DNA of 64,000 nt. Source: Mesoterricola sediminis. GTDB lineage: Bacteria; Acidobacteriota; Holophagae; Holophagales; Holophagaceae. Each line of letters starts with the position of its first letter. Position 1 is the stretch's first letter. The position numbers and the translations under genes are program-made. The stretch is taken from contig NZ_AP027081.1 in NCBI RefSeq assembly GCF_030295425.1, positions 2,420,965-2,484,964 on the forward strand, written 5' to 3'. This document shows positions 44,088-52,665 of this stretch, piece by piece. The notes below the pieces were generated by a model that was given only the letters and a program-made list of their open reading frames with translations, was not told where the DNA came from and did not search any database.

Positions 44088-44906
44088 CTAGAGATTCAGG
44101 GACTGGGAGCGGATGGCCTCGACGACCTCGGCGGAGAGGGTGTAGCGGTTGACCCGGGGGGCCACGACGTCCTTCCCGGCCTTCCCCTTCGCCTCGCAGG
44201 TGTCGATGATGAGCTGGCGCAGGGGCACGCCGGTGAGCTGGACGTTGCGGCCGTTCTTGAGGGTCGGGACGCCGTCGCCGTTGGCCAGCAGGTAGTCGGT
44301 GGTCGCCGCCAGGTAGGTCGCGGCGGGATCGATGGCGGTGCCGTCGCTCCAGGTGATCTTCACGTCCGGATGCTTCGGGTCGCCGGTCACGGAGGCCAGG
44401 ATGCCCGAGCAGGGCTCGCCGCCGCGGCGCTTGATGCCCTCCTTGACGATCTGCATGATCTCCTGGCCCGTGTATTCGGCGATGACGAGCTCGTTCTCGA
44501 AGGGCATCACCTCGTAGATGTCCTGGACGCGCAGGTCGCCCGCGGGCAGGTTCCGGCGGAGGCCGCCGGAGTTGGTGAAGCCGAAGCGGATTTCGCGGCC
44601 GGAGGCCTTGGCGGCGCCCTCCCGCATGATGTCGGCCAGGAAGTAGCCCAGGGGGAAGAGGCCGACGGCCTTGCGGTCCCGGGGGCGGCCGATCTCCTCG
44701 GGCAGGTGCGCGATGACCCGCCCGAAGGACTTGTGGATCTCATCGGAATAGGGCGCCAGCACCTTGGCCAGCTCCGGATCGTCCGGAACGGTGGCGTTGA
44801 CGGGCGTGGGCGTGGCGGTGTCCAGGCGCGGCGGCGCGAGCGGGGTCTGGGCGACCAAGGCCAGGCCAACCGCCCAGCTTCCAAGGAACGTTCGGAGATT
44901 CTTCAC
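44088..44906 (-). CDS. 5'-nucleotidase C-terminal domain protein, stand-alone
   Basis: 272 residues from the GTG at 44906 with GAGGAC seven bases upstream; an upstream ATG at 44948 is possible but would precede the signal peptide (NLRTFLGSWAVGLALVAQTP) by 15 residues. The domain is recognised from ADIMREGAAKASGREIRFGF, FTNSGGLRRNLPAGDLRVQDIYEVMPF and ATTDYLLANGDGVPTL, which is the substrate-pocket half of UshA-type enzymes. It has its own signal peptide and comes first in the operon, followed by the catalytic half. Confidence 0.87.
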   Translation of the reverse strand: MKNLRTFLGSWAVGLALVAQTPLAPPRLDTATPTPVNATVPDDPELAKVLAPYSDEIHKSFGRVIAHLPEEIGRPRDRKAVGLFPLGYFLADIMREGAAKASGREIRFGFTNSGGLRRNLPAGDLRVQDIYEVMPFENELVIAEYTGQEIMQIVKEGIKRRGGEPCSGILASVTGDPKHPDVKITWSDGTAIDPAATYLAATTDYLLANGDGVPTLKNGRNVQLTGVPLRQLIIDTCEAKGKAGKDVVAPRVNRYTLSAEVVEAIRSQSLNL

Positions 44907-45012
44907 GGCATGTCCTCTGTCAACACTGATTTCGGATCGCTGGTCCATCCGACAGTATGGCAGAGCCCACCCTCATGGAAAGAGGTAGGGGCGGCCCGGG
45001 CCTTTCAGCGGG

Positions 45013-46203
45013 TCAGGAGACGGGCGGCTGGAGGCGTTCCCGCCCCAGGGTGTAGCGTTCCAGGCGCGCGGGATCGAGGGTGACGCCGGTGCCCGGGCCC
45101 CCGGGCAGCGCGATCCAGCCGCCGGGGCCCAGCACGACGGGGGGATCGGCGATGTCCTCGCGGAAATAGCGGCGCGTCTCGGAGGTGTCGCCGGGCAGGG
45201 TGAAGCCGGGCAGGGTCTGGAGGTGGAGGTTGAGGGCCCGGCCCAGGCCGGTCTCGTCCATGCCGCCCGACCACACGGGCACGCCCCGCGCCGCGCAGAG
45301 GGCGGCGATGCGGGCCGATTCAACCAGGCCGCCGACCCGCCCCTGCTTGATGTTGAGGATGCGGCAGGCGTCCAGGTGCAGGGCCGCTTCCGCGTCGTCC
45401 AGGCTGTGGATGGACTCGTCCAGGCACAGGGGGGTCTTCAGGCGGGGTTGCAGGCGAGCGTGCTGCACGATGTCGTGGTAGCCCAGGGGCTGTTCGATCA
45501 TGGTCAGGGCGAAGGCGTCCAGCTCGGCGAGGTGGTCCGCGTCCGCCAGGCTGTAGTCGCCGTTGGCGTCCGCCATGAGGGGGAGGTCGGGGAACCGCTC
45601 GCGCACGGCGGCCACCCAGGCCACGTCCTGCCCCCGCTGGATCTTCAGCTTGACCCGGTGGTACCCCTGCTCGACCGCCTCTTCCACCTTGGCCAGGAGG
45701 TCCGGGAGGGTGGGCCGGAGGCCGATGCTGATGCCCGACGGGATGGGCCGCGCCGGCTGGCCCAGCAGGGCGTGGAGGGGCAGGCCCTTGCGGCGGGCGA
45801 TGAGATCGAGGAAAGCGTTCTCGACCGTGGCCTTGGCCATCTCGTTGCCCCGCACGCGCCGCCAGCTCAGCAGCAGCTCCCCCAGGGTGCGCCCGGGCCG
45901 GGCCTCGGGCAGGAGGAAGGCCTGGATGAGGTGCCGGGCGGTGACCGTCGTCTCGCCCGCGTAGTAGGGGTCGGGATCGGCGACGCACTCGCCCCAGCCG
46001 ACCGCCCCGTCCTGCTCCAGGCGCAGGAGGAGGGCCTCCTTCACCGCCCAGGAGGCCACGCTGGTGCCGAAGGGCTCCACGAACGGGACGCTCACGAGGA
46101 CCGCATCCACCCGGTCCAGGGGCCCCAGGGGCTCCTCCAGGAGGGACTGAAAATTTTTGCTCAGCCCCAAGCAAAGAGTTTCAATGTCCGCGCTTTGTGC
46201 CAT
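45013..46203 (-). CDS. menC: o-Succinylbenzoate synthase / N-succinylamino acid racemase-type enolase
   Basis: 396 residues of the enolase superfamily. Capping domain with VPFVEPFGTSVASW and GWGECVADPDPYYAGET; barrel with the KxK pair in HRVKLKIQRGQD, metal ligands in LMADANGDYS, MIEQPLGYHD and LCLDESIHS, and the second Lys in ILNIKQGRVGG. This is the MenC2 type that makes o-succinylbenzoate for menaquinone or racemises N-succinyl amino acids; no other men gene is nearby to decide. The N-terminus is about 25 residues longer than usual and the ribosome-binding site is weak, so a later start is possible. Confidence 0.85.
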   Translation of the reverse strand: MAQSADIETLCLGLSKNFQSLLEEPLGPLDRVDAVLVSVPFVEPFGTSVASWAVKEALLLRLEQDGAVGWGECVADPDPYYAGETTVTARHLIQAFLLPEARPGRTLGELLLSWRRVRGNEMAKATVENAFLDLIARRKGLPLHALLGQPARPIPSGISIGLRPTLPDLLAKVEEAVEQGYHRVKLKIQRGQDVAWVAAVRERFPDLPLMADANGDYSLADADHLAELDAFALTMIEQPLGYHDIVQHARLQPRLKTPLCLDESIHSLDDAEAALHLDACRILNIKQGRVGGLVESARIAALCAARGVPVWSGGMDETGLGRALNLHLQTLPGFTLPGDTSETRRYFREDIADPPVVLGPGGWIALPGGPGTGVTLDPARLERYTLGRERLQPPVS

Positions 46204-46272
46204 GATGAAGTCTATACCCGTTCATCCCTTGCCGCGGCCATGGGGCCGCGTATTTCGTACATAGGACACCGA

Positions 46273-47262
46273 ATGACCGCCACGTTCCTGGACACCCTCC
46301 TTCTCTTCTCCCTCCCGGCCTCGGGCAAGTCCGAGATGCGCCGGTACCTGGGCAGCCTCACCCCCGAACAGTGCCGCGAAGACTTCGGCATGGGCCCCAC
46401 CCTCCAGCTCGACGACTACCCGTACGTGCACCTGATGCACCGCATCGACGACGAGCTCCTGGCCCGCGGCTACGGCTACAAGTTCTACTGGGGCCCCAAC
46501 CGTCCCTTCCAGGACGACTGGACCTGGGCGATGCTCATCGAGCTGCTCAACGAGGATTACGCCAACCTGCGCAAGGGCGCCCACGTGGAGGCCGCCAGCG
46601 CCGCCCAGCTCCTCTTCGACCGCATGGACGCGGCCCGGGTCAAGGCCGGCATGCTGGAGACCCTCGGCGACATCCCCTGGCGGGTGCGCAAGGCCATCGG
46701 CGAGGCCCTGGAGCAGGAGTGCCGCGCCGAGCTCGACGCCCTGAACCGCCAGAACGCCCTCGGGACCGAAGGCAAGACCATCGTCATCGAGGCCGCCCGC
46801 GGCGGCGCCAATGGCTCGGCCTTCCCCCTCTGCCCCCCCCACGGCTACGCCGCCGCCTTCCAGCACCTCAGCCCCGAAATCCTGGACCGCTCCAGCCTCA
46901 TGTACATCTGGGTCGAGCCCTGGCAGAGCCGCCAGAAGAACATCGAGCGTGGCCTTCCCGACGGCCAGGGCAGCATCCTGAACCACAGCGTCCCCATGGA
47001 GGTGATGCTGGGCCAGTACGGCTGCGACGACATGGCCTACCTGCTCGAGCAGAGCGACCGGCCCGGCACCATCCGCGTCGACCGCATCGTGGAGGAGGGC
47101 GGCCGCTACGTCACCCGCACCTGGCACATCCCCGCCGCCCGTTTCGACAACCGCAAGGACCTGACGACCTTCGTCCGGGCCCCCCGGGAAGCCTGGAAGG
47201 CCGAGGACGTGGCCGCCATCCACGGGGGCCTGAAGGAGACCTTCCGCCAGTTCGGACGCTAG
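46273..47262 (+). CDS. P-loop protein of unknown function
   Basis: 329 residues. The N-terminus LLLFSLPASGKSEMRRYLG carries a Walker A-like loop (PASGKS), as in small kinases; a possible second acidic site is LQLDDYPYVHLMHRIDDE. Later VIEAARGGANGSAFPLCPPHGY and YIWVEPWQSRQKNIERGLPDG are striking, highly ordered patterns but I do not know the family. It has no signal peptide or membrane segment. A membrane protein gene follows after four bases, so the two form an operon. A nucleotide kinase-like or regulatory ATPase role is an inference. Confidence 0.65.
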   Translation: MTATFLDTLLLFSLPASGKSEMRRYLGSLTPEQCREDFGMGPTLQLDDYPYVHLMHRIDDELLARGYGYKFYWGPNRPFQDDWTWAMLIELLNEDYANLRKGAHVEAASAAQLLFDRMDAARVKAGMLETLGDIPWRVRKAIGEALEQECRAELDALNRQNALGTEGKTIVIEAARGGANGSAFPLCPPHGYAAAFQHLSPEILDRSSLMYIWVEPWQSRQKNIERGLPDGQGSILNHSVPMEVMLGQYGCDDMAYLLEQSDRPGTIRVDRIVEEGGRYVTRTWHIPAARFDNRKDLTTFVRAPREAWKAEDVAAIHGGLKETFRQFGR

Positions 47263-47266
47263 TCCC

Positions 47267-48364
47267 ATGTGGAAGACAGCCGAAGGCAGCACCGAACGCC
47301 TCCTGCAGCTCTGCACGGGGTACTTCCTCCTCTATATCGTCACCGGCCTGGTGGTGAAGGCCTTCACGGGGTCCCCCGTGACCCCCCTGGGCACCCCCCG
47401 CATGAACGACATCGCCTTCCTGGGCTACAACACCCTGGGGGCGAACCTGACCTGCCTGATCCCGGCCGTCGTCCTGGGCTGGTGGCGCATGAAGTCCGTG
47501 CGCCCCATCCGGGTCGGGGGCGTGGAGGTCCCCTCGGAGCTCCTCTACATCATCCCCAGCGGCATCTGCACGGCGGTGGTGATCCCGACCACGACGCTGA
47601 TGTACACCCTGCCCATCTCCGTGATGGTCGCCATGGTGATCATGCGCGCCTCCGTCATCGTCATCGGCCGGGCCGTGGACGGCATCCAGATCGCCCAGGG
47701 CATCCTCCAGCGGCGGATCTACTGGGAGGAGAACGCCGCGGTGGTCTTCGCGGTGCTGGCGGCCTGCATCGAGCTCTTCGGGCCGCACACGGGGGGCTTC
47801 GCCTTCCTGCGGAACCGGGCCGCGGTCGTGATCTTCTCCAGCTACATCACGTCGTACGCCATCCGCATCTACATCATGAACTACTACAAGAACACCCGGC
47901 CCAAGGGCGCGCCCCTGGACAACCGGGCCTTCTTCGCCGTGGAGCAGATCGCGGCGTCCGTCGCCATGGTGCTCATGGCCCTGGCGGTCTTCCACGGCCC
48001 CAAGGTCTTCCCCTCCTGGGCGGACGTGCGCCAGGTGTCCGATTTCATCGGCTCCATCCAGACCCCGGCCCCCGGCTGGCTCTGGGCCTCCCTCTCCGGC
48101 ATCTCCTTCGGCCTGGTGGCCTTCTTCTCCGTCTTCATCTTCATGTTCAAGGGACGGACGGCCACCTTCACGGGCCTCATCAATCGCCTGACCAGCCTGG
48201 TCGCCGGCACTGCCGCCACCCTCCTGGGCCACTGGTTCTTCGGGAGCCGGTTCCCCAGCCTCCAGAACTGGATCAGCCTGGGCTTCGTGCTCGTGGCCGT
48301 CTTCTTCCTGGCCCGGGCCGAGAAGCGCCGAGCCGCCGAGCTGAAGCGGGAAAAGGAGATCTGA
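47267..48364 (+). CDS. Multi-pass membrane protein paired with the P-loop protein
   Basis: 365 residues with about ten hydrophobic helices (for example LLQLCTGYFLLYIVTGLVV, ELLYIIPSGICTAVVIP, LWASLSGISFGLVAFFSVFIF and the final ISLGFVLVAVFFLA). The layout recalls the ten-helix EamA/DMT-type transporters, but the sequence motifs are not clear enough to assign it. Conserved-looking cytoplasmic loops RRIYWEENAAVV and NYYKNTRPKGAPLDNR. It is coupled to the preceding P-loop gene and ends in a strong terminator, so these two genes are one transcription unit. Confidence 0.65.
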   Translation: MWKTAEGSTERLLQLCTGYFLLYIVTGLVVKAFTGSPVTPLGTPRMNDIAFLGYNTLGANLTCLIPAVVLGWWRMKSVRPIRVGGVEVPSELLYIIPSGICTAVVIPTTTLMYTLPISVMVAMVIMRASVIVIGRAVDGIQIAQGILQRRIYWEENAAVVFAVLAACIELFGPHTGGFAFLRNRAAVVIFSSYITSYAIRIYIMNYYKNTRPKGAPLDNRAFFAVEQIAASVAMVLMALAVFHGPKVFPSWADVRQVSDFIGSIQTPAPGWLWASLSGISFGLVAFFSVFIFMFKGRTATFTGLINRLTSLVAGTAATLLGHWFFGSRFPSLQNWISLGFVLVAVFFLARAEKRRAAELKREKEI

Positions 48365-48392
48365 GCCGGGAGCGGCCCGGTCCCGGTCCAGG

Positions 48393-48420
48393 AAGGCGCC
48401 TCGGGTTTCCGAGGCGCCTT
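48393..48420 (+). terminator. Intrinsic terminator-like hairpin
   Basis: AAGGCGCCTCGG (48393-48404), GTTT loop, CCGAGGCGCCTT (48409-48420), a perfect 12-bp stem about 30 bases after the membrane protein stop. Confidence 0.85.
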
Positions 48421-48503
48421 TGCGTTGCGGAGCGGATGTCCGGCCGCTCCGGGTGGATCCGGAGGTTCGGGCAGGGGCGGCGGATCCCCGTTCGGCGCAG
48501 GCG

Positions 48504-51074
48504 TCAGCCCGCGGCGGCGGCCAGGGCCCGCTGGAGGACGGGGCCGTTGAAGGGCTTGGGGAGCAGGACCACGCCGGGGTGCTCCCCGACGAGCTCCCGG
48601 GCGATGCGGTCCGCCTTGCCCGTGATCAGGACGATGGGGAGGCCGGGCCGCGCCTGGCGCATGCGCGCGAGGGTGGCCGGGCCGCCCAGGCCGGGCATGT
48701 TGAGGTCCAGCAGGACGGCATCCCAGGCGCCCCCCGCCTCCAGGCGCGCCAGGGCCTCCTCGCCCCGGGAGGTGCAGACGCAGGCATGGCCGAGGCCTTC
48801 CAGGAGCTCCTCCAGGCCGCGCCGCACGAGCTCGTCGTCGTCCACCACCAGGAGCGACAGGGGGCGCCAGGCCGCGGCCGGCGGTTCCGCGGCCGCCGCG
48901 GCCGCCGCCTCCGGCGGGGGAAAGCGCAGGGTGACGCAGGTGCCGTGGCCGGGCTCGCTCCGGATCTCCACCTCGCCCTGGTGGGCGCGCATGACCCCGT
49001 AGACCATGGAGAGGCCCAGGCCGGTGCCCCGCCCCACCTCCTTGGTGGTGAAGAAGGGGTCCATGGCCCGGCTGAGGACGTCGGCGTCCATGCCGCAGCC
49101 GGTGTCCGTGACCCGGGCCTCGACCCCGCCCCCGGGCAGGCTCGCGGTCTCCAGCCGGAGGGTCCCCTCCCCGCCCATGGCGTCCACGGCGTTCACGCAC
49201 AGGTTCATGACGGCGTGGGACAGGGTGCCCGCGTCGCCCAGGATCGGCGCCAGGCCCGGCTCGAGGCGCAGGTCCAGGCGGACCCGCGCGAGGGTGGTCC
49301 GCTCCAGGAGCTGGGCCACTTCCTTCAGCACCGTGTTGAGGTCCAGCTCGGTCCGCTCCATGGGGGCCTGGCGGGCGAAGTTGAGGAGGCTCTTGACCAT
49401 CTGCCCGCCCCGTTCCGCGGCCAGGGCGATGGTGCCGAAGGCCTTCCGGTCCCGGCTGTCCTCGGGGAGCTGCTCCTCGTGGGCGCTCGCCATCATGAGG
49501 ATGGCGCCCAGGACGTTGTTCATGTCGTGGGCGATCCCGCCCGCCAGGCCGCCCAGGCTTTCGAGGCGCTGGCTCCCCGCGACCTGCCGCTCGAGGCGGC
49601 GCCGCTCCGCCTCCAGGCGCAGCCGCTGCCCGATGTCGCGCCCCACCCCCAGGACGCCGAGGAGTTCGCCGCCGGGGCCCATGATGGGCGTCCGCACCGT
49701 CTCCAGGGTCACCACCCGGCCGTCGGGGAAGGTCAGGGTCTCCTCGGCGGTCACGGGACCGCGCGCCACCACGGCCTGGAGATCGTTGGCCCGGAAGGCC
49801 TCGGCGGTGCCGGCGGGCAGGAGCGCCTCGTCCGTGCAGCCCAGGATGTCGCCCTCGGGACGCCCGACGAGGTCCTCGAACCTCAGGTTGCAGCCCCGGT
49901 AGCGGCCCAGGGCGTCCTTGTGCCAGACCAGGTCCGGGATGGTGTTGAGCAGGGTCCGGAGGTGCGCCGCGTGGCGCTCCTGGGCCGCCTCCGCCCGGGA
50001 CCGCTCGCCGACCTCCTCCACGAGCCGCGCCTTGGCCGCCTCCAGGTCCAGGGTCCGGGCCTCCACCCGGGCCTCCAGGTCCGTGAGGGCCGCGGCCAGG
50101 TCCCTGTCCAGGAGAACCTGGCGCCAGAGGAGGGGCACGAGGATCCCCGCCAGGGCCAGGGCCTGGATCCCCGAATCGGCGGGGTGCCGCAGGTGGTGCG
50201 CGAGCACCTGGACGCAGGCCAGCACGAAGGCCGCGTACGGCAGCTGGTTCCAGGCCAGGGCGGGCCGCTCCCGCGGCGTCGGCGGAGGCTCCACCGGGAC
50301 GTTGGACCAGGCCGACAGGAAGGCCATGGAGGCGCTGGCCACCGTCACGAAGACCAGCGGCCCCTGGGCCCAGGCCTGGCCCTGGAACCGGTGGGCGTAG
50401 AGGACCGCCGCGAAGCCGCCGCCCCCCACCGCGTGCAGGATGTACCAGCCCAGGGGCCCCCGCCAGCGCGCGGGCCGGTCCGAGAGCAGGTAGAGGGAGA
50501 TGCCCCCGAAGAGGCAGATGCGCAGGCTCGTGGTCAGGAACACGGTCCGCGCGAAGGGGGCTTGCCCCGCGAGCGCGGCCCAATCCACGGCCGACCAGAG
50601 GATGACCAGGATGGAGCTGCAGAAGATGGAGGCGCCGAGCCCGCTCTGGAGGGCCCGGCCGAGGGTCCTCCGCCGCCACGGCCAGGTGGCGAGGGCCAGC
50701 GCGCCGCAGACCTGGTAGAAGGCCGTCACCGAGAACCAGAGGGGCTGCTTGTGCTCCGCCGCCCAGCCCAGGCTGGGGATGAGGAGGACGAGGACGCCCT
50801 GGAGGGCCATGCCCAGGCACGAGGCGGCGGTCCAGCGCCAGCCCGCGGCCTCGGCCGCGCTGCGCCGGGCCCGGTCCAGGGACGCGGCGGCCCCCGCGAG
50901 GGCGACGCCGAGGACCAGCGCGGCCGCGATCCGGATGCCCCCCACCCGCGGAAGGGCCGCGGCCGCCGCCGCGCCGCCGCCCGCGAGCAGGGCCACGGCC
51001 GCCAGGGGCAGCGCGAGCGGCCTCGGGGCGGGGGCTTCGAAAGAGACTGAGTCCATGGGCGTCCCAACCAGCAT
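48504..51074 (-). CDS. Hybrid sensor histidine kinase with membrane domain, PAS and receiver
   Basis: 856 residues. Seven or eight N-terminal membrane helices (residues about 18-340), a coiled linker, PAS about 365-490 (LLNTIPDLVWHKDALGRYRGCN), a HisKA domain with SLGGLAGGIAHDMNNVLGAIL, HATPase with MNLCVNAVDAMGG and GTGLGLSMVYGVMRAHQG, and a C-terminal receiver with LLVVDDDELVRRGL, VLLDLNMPGLGG and the Lys in LLPKPFNG. The membrane part resembles a seven-helix ligand sensor rather than a transporter. The start may be the ATG at 51056. It may feed the single receiver protein at 21814 or an unlinked partner. Confidence 0.92.
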   Translation of the reverse strand: MLVGTPMDSVSFEAPAPRPLALPLAAVALLAGGGAAAAAALPRVGGIRIAAALVLGVALAGAAASLDRARRSAAEAAGWRWTAASCLGMALQGVLVLLIPSLGWAAEHKQPLWFSVTAFYQVCGALALATWPWRRRTLGRALQSGLGASIFCSSILVILWSAVDWAALAGQAPFARTVFLTTSLRICLFGGISLYLLSDRPARWRGPLGWYILHAVGGGGFAAVLYAHRFQGQAWAQGPLVFVTVASASMAFLSAWSNVPVEPPPTPRERPALAWNQLPYAAFVLACVQVLAHHLRHPADSGIQALALAGILVPLLWRQVLLDRDLAAALTDLEARVEARTLDLEAAKARLVEEVGERSRAEAAQERHAAHLRTLLNTIPDLVWHKDALGRYRGCNLRFEDLVGRPEGDILGCTDEALLPAGTAEAFRANDLQAVVARGPVTAEETLTFPDGRVVTLETVRTPIMGPGGELLGVLGVGRDIGQRLRLEAERRRLERQVAGSQRLESLGGLAGGIAHDMNNVLGAILMMASAHEEQLPEDSRDRKAFGTIALAAERGGQMVKSLLNFARQAPMERTELDLNTVLKEVAQLLERTTLARVRLDLRLEPGLAPILGDAGTLSHAVMNLCVNAVDAMGGEGTLRLETASLPGGGVEARVTDTGCGMDADVLSRAMDPFFTTKEVGRGTGLGLSMVYGVMRAHQGEVEIRSEPGHGTCVTLRFPPPEAAAAAAAEPPAAAWRPLSLLVVDDDELVRRGLEELLEGLGHACVCTSRGEEALARLEAGGAWDAVLLDLNMPGLGGPATLARMRQARPGLPIVLITGKADRIARELVGEHPGVVLLPKPFNGPVLQRALAAAAG

Positions 51075-51154
51075 ACCCGCCCTGGCCCGGAGCGCCAGGA
51101 CCTTGCGGACTTGGCGAACTCAACGGTCCGCGCGGCGCGCGGGCCCCGGCCCCG

Positions 51155-52501
51155 TCAGTGGGCGGCGCCGGACTGGGGGCGGGCCCGCCAGATGGTGGTC
51201 ATGATGGCCGCGCCGATGAGGCTGAAAGGGATGATGCAGCCCGCCCACACCCAGGCGTGGGCCGGCGCGTGGCCCGGCGCGGCGGAGCCGTCCCAGCCCC
51301 AGGTGCGCAGCACCCAGCCCAGGCCGAAGCCGGTCAGGCCGGAGCCGATGTACTGGATGCCGTCCAGGGCCCCCGCCACGGTGGCCGCGGCCTTGCGGCC
51401 GCCGAAGTCCATGGAGGCGGTGCCGCTGAGCATGCCGTGGACGCCGAAGATGAACATGGCCGCCAGGCCCAGCAGGACGATGGCCCAGATCTGGCCGCCG
51501 TGGGTCCCGCGGCCCAGGGCCATCCCGAGCAGGCAGAGCATGACGACCTGCACCAGGTAGAAGATGAACGCGACGGGGGGCCGGCGGCTCTGGAAGAGCT
51601 TGTCGCTCATCCAGCCGCAGAGGAGGCCGCCGAAGATGCCGCCCAGCATGAAGGAGACCCCGGTGGCCCCGAAGAGGGTGGCCCGCTTGGAGAGGTGGTA
51701 CACCTCGTCCAGGTACTCCGTGAAGTAGAGCATCACGCCCTGGCGCACGAAGCCCGTGCAGAACTCGGCGAAGATGAGGGCCACGATGACCGGGTTGCCG
51801 ATCACCTTGCCCAGCAGCTCCTTCATGGGGAGGGGCTTGTCCTCGGCCAGATGGGCGCCGCTGCCGTCGCCGGTGTCGAAGTCCGGGTGCCCGGCGTGGC
51901 TGGGCCGGTTCCGCACCAGCAGGTAGTCCACGAAGGCCATGAGGCCCATGGCGCCCACGGGCACGAACCAGATCACGGTCCAGCTGCTGAACCGCGCCAG
52001 GAGCCAGGCTCCCACCGTCGTCGCCAGGAAGTACCCGGAGCTGATCATCACCCCGAAGATGCCGCCGAACACCCCGCGCTCCCGCACGTGGAACCAGGTG
52101 CTGTTCACCTTGACCACGGACAGGGCGCCGAAGCTCTGGAAGTACATGTTGAGGCTCCAGAGGAGGCTCATGGATACGAGGAGGCGGGCCGTCCAGCCGT
52201 TCAGGAAGAGGAAACCCACCGCCAGGTTGACGAGGGCCGCGCCCACGGCGCCCATGAGGATGGCCTTCCGGCCCCCGATGCGATCGGCCAAGGGCCCGTT
52301 GATGGCGACGGCCAGGCCGTACGTCCAGAAGCCGGCGGTGGCGATGATGCCCATCTGGGCCTTGTCGAGGTGGTACCAGGCCCCGATGTCGTTCTTGACG
52401 ACATTGAAGTTGTACCGGCCCATGTACATGGTTGCGTAGGTCAAGCCAAGGGGGAACCAGTTCAGGAAGCGCCTGAACCGGTACGAGGGGGTGTGTTCCA
52501 T
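51155..52501 (-). CDS. MFS organophosphate:phosphate antiporter, GlpT/UhpT type
   Basis: 448 residues with twelve membrane helices. Family features are the start FLNWFPLGLTYATMYMGRYNFNVV with the Tyr/Gly/Arg-rich first helix, FWTYGLAVAINGPLADRIGGRKAI and the loop after helix 4 (SFGALSVVKVNSTWFHVRERGVFGG). GlpT and UhpT exchange glycerol 3-phosphate or hexose phosphates for phosphate; the arginine residues that bind phosphate in GlpT appear to be matched by Arg28 and a later Arg in helix 7 (CTGFVRQGVMLYF). Substrate not determinable. AAGGAG lies 12 bases before the ATG. Confidence 0.85.
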   Translation of the reverse strand: MEHTPSYRFRRFLNWFPLGLTYATMYMGRYNFNVVKNDIGAWYHLDKAQMGIIATAGFWTYGLAVAINGPLADRIGGRKAILMGAVGAALVNLAVGFLFLNGWTARLLVSMSLLWSLNMYFQSFGALSVVKVNSTWFHVRERGVFGGIFGVMISSGYFLATTVGAWLLARFSSWTVIWFVPVGAMGLMAFVDYLLVRNRPSHAGHPDFDTGDGSGAHLAEDKPLPMKELLGKVIGNPVIVALIFAEFCTGFVRQGVMLYFTEYLDEVYHLSKRATLFGATGVSFMLGGIFGGLLCGWMSDKLFQSRRPPVAFIFYLVQVVMLCLLGMALGRGTHGGQIWAIVLLGLAAMFIFGVHGMLSGTASMDFGGRKAAATVAGALDGIQYIGSGLTGFGLGWVLRTWGWDGSAAPGHAPAHAWVWAGCIIPFSLIGAAIMTTIWRARPQSGAAH

Positions 52502-52665
52502 GCCATGCTCCGACTCCTTAGCTTAGCGAGCGGCTGGAACATTCATGTAAACAATCCCCCGTCCAGAAGGCCCGGCCCCCTCCGCGTTCGCAGCGGATCC
52601 ACAGCGATTCCAGGTTCCTTTTTTCCAGATGGCCGCGTTGCGCGGGTTGGCTTCGCACCCTCCCC

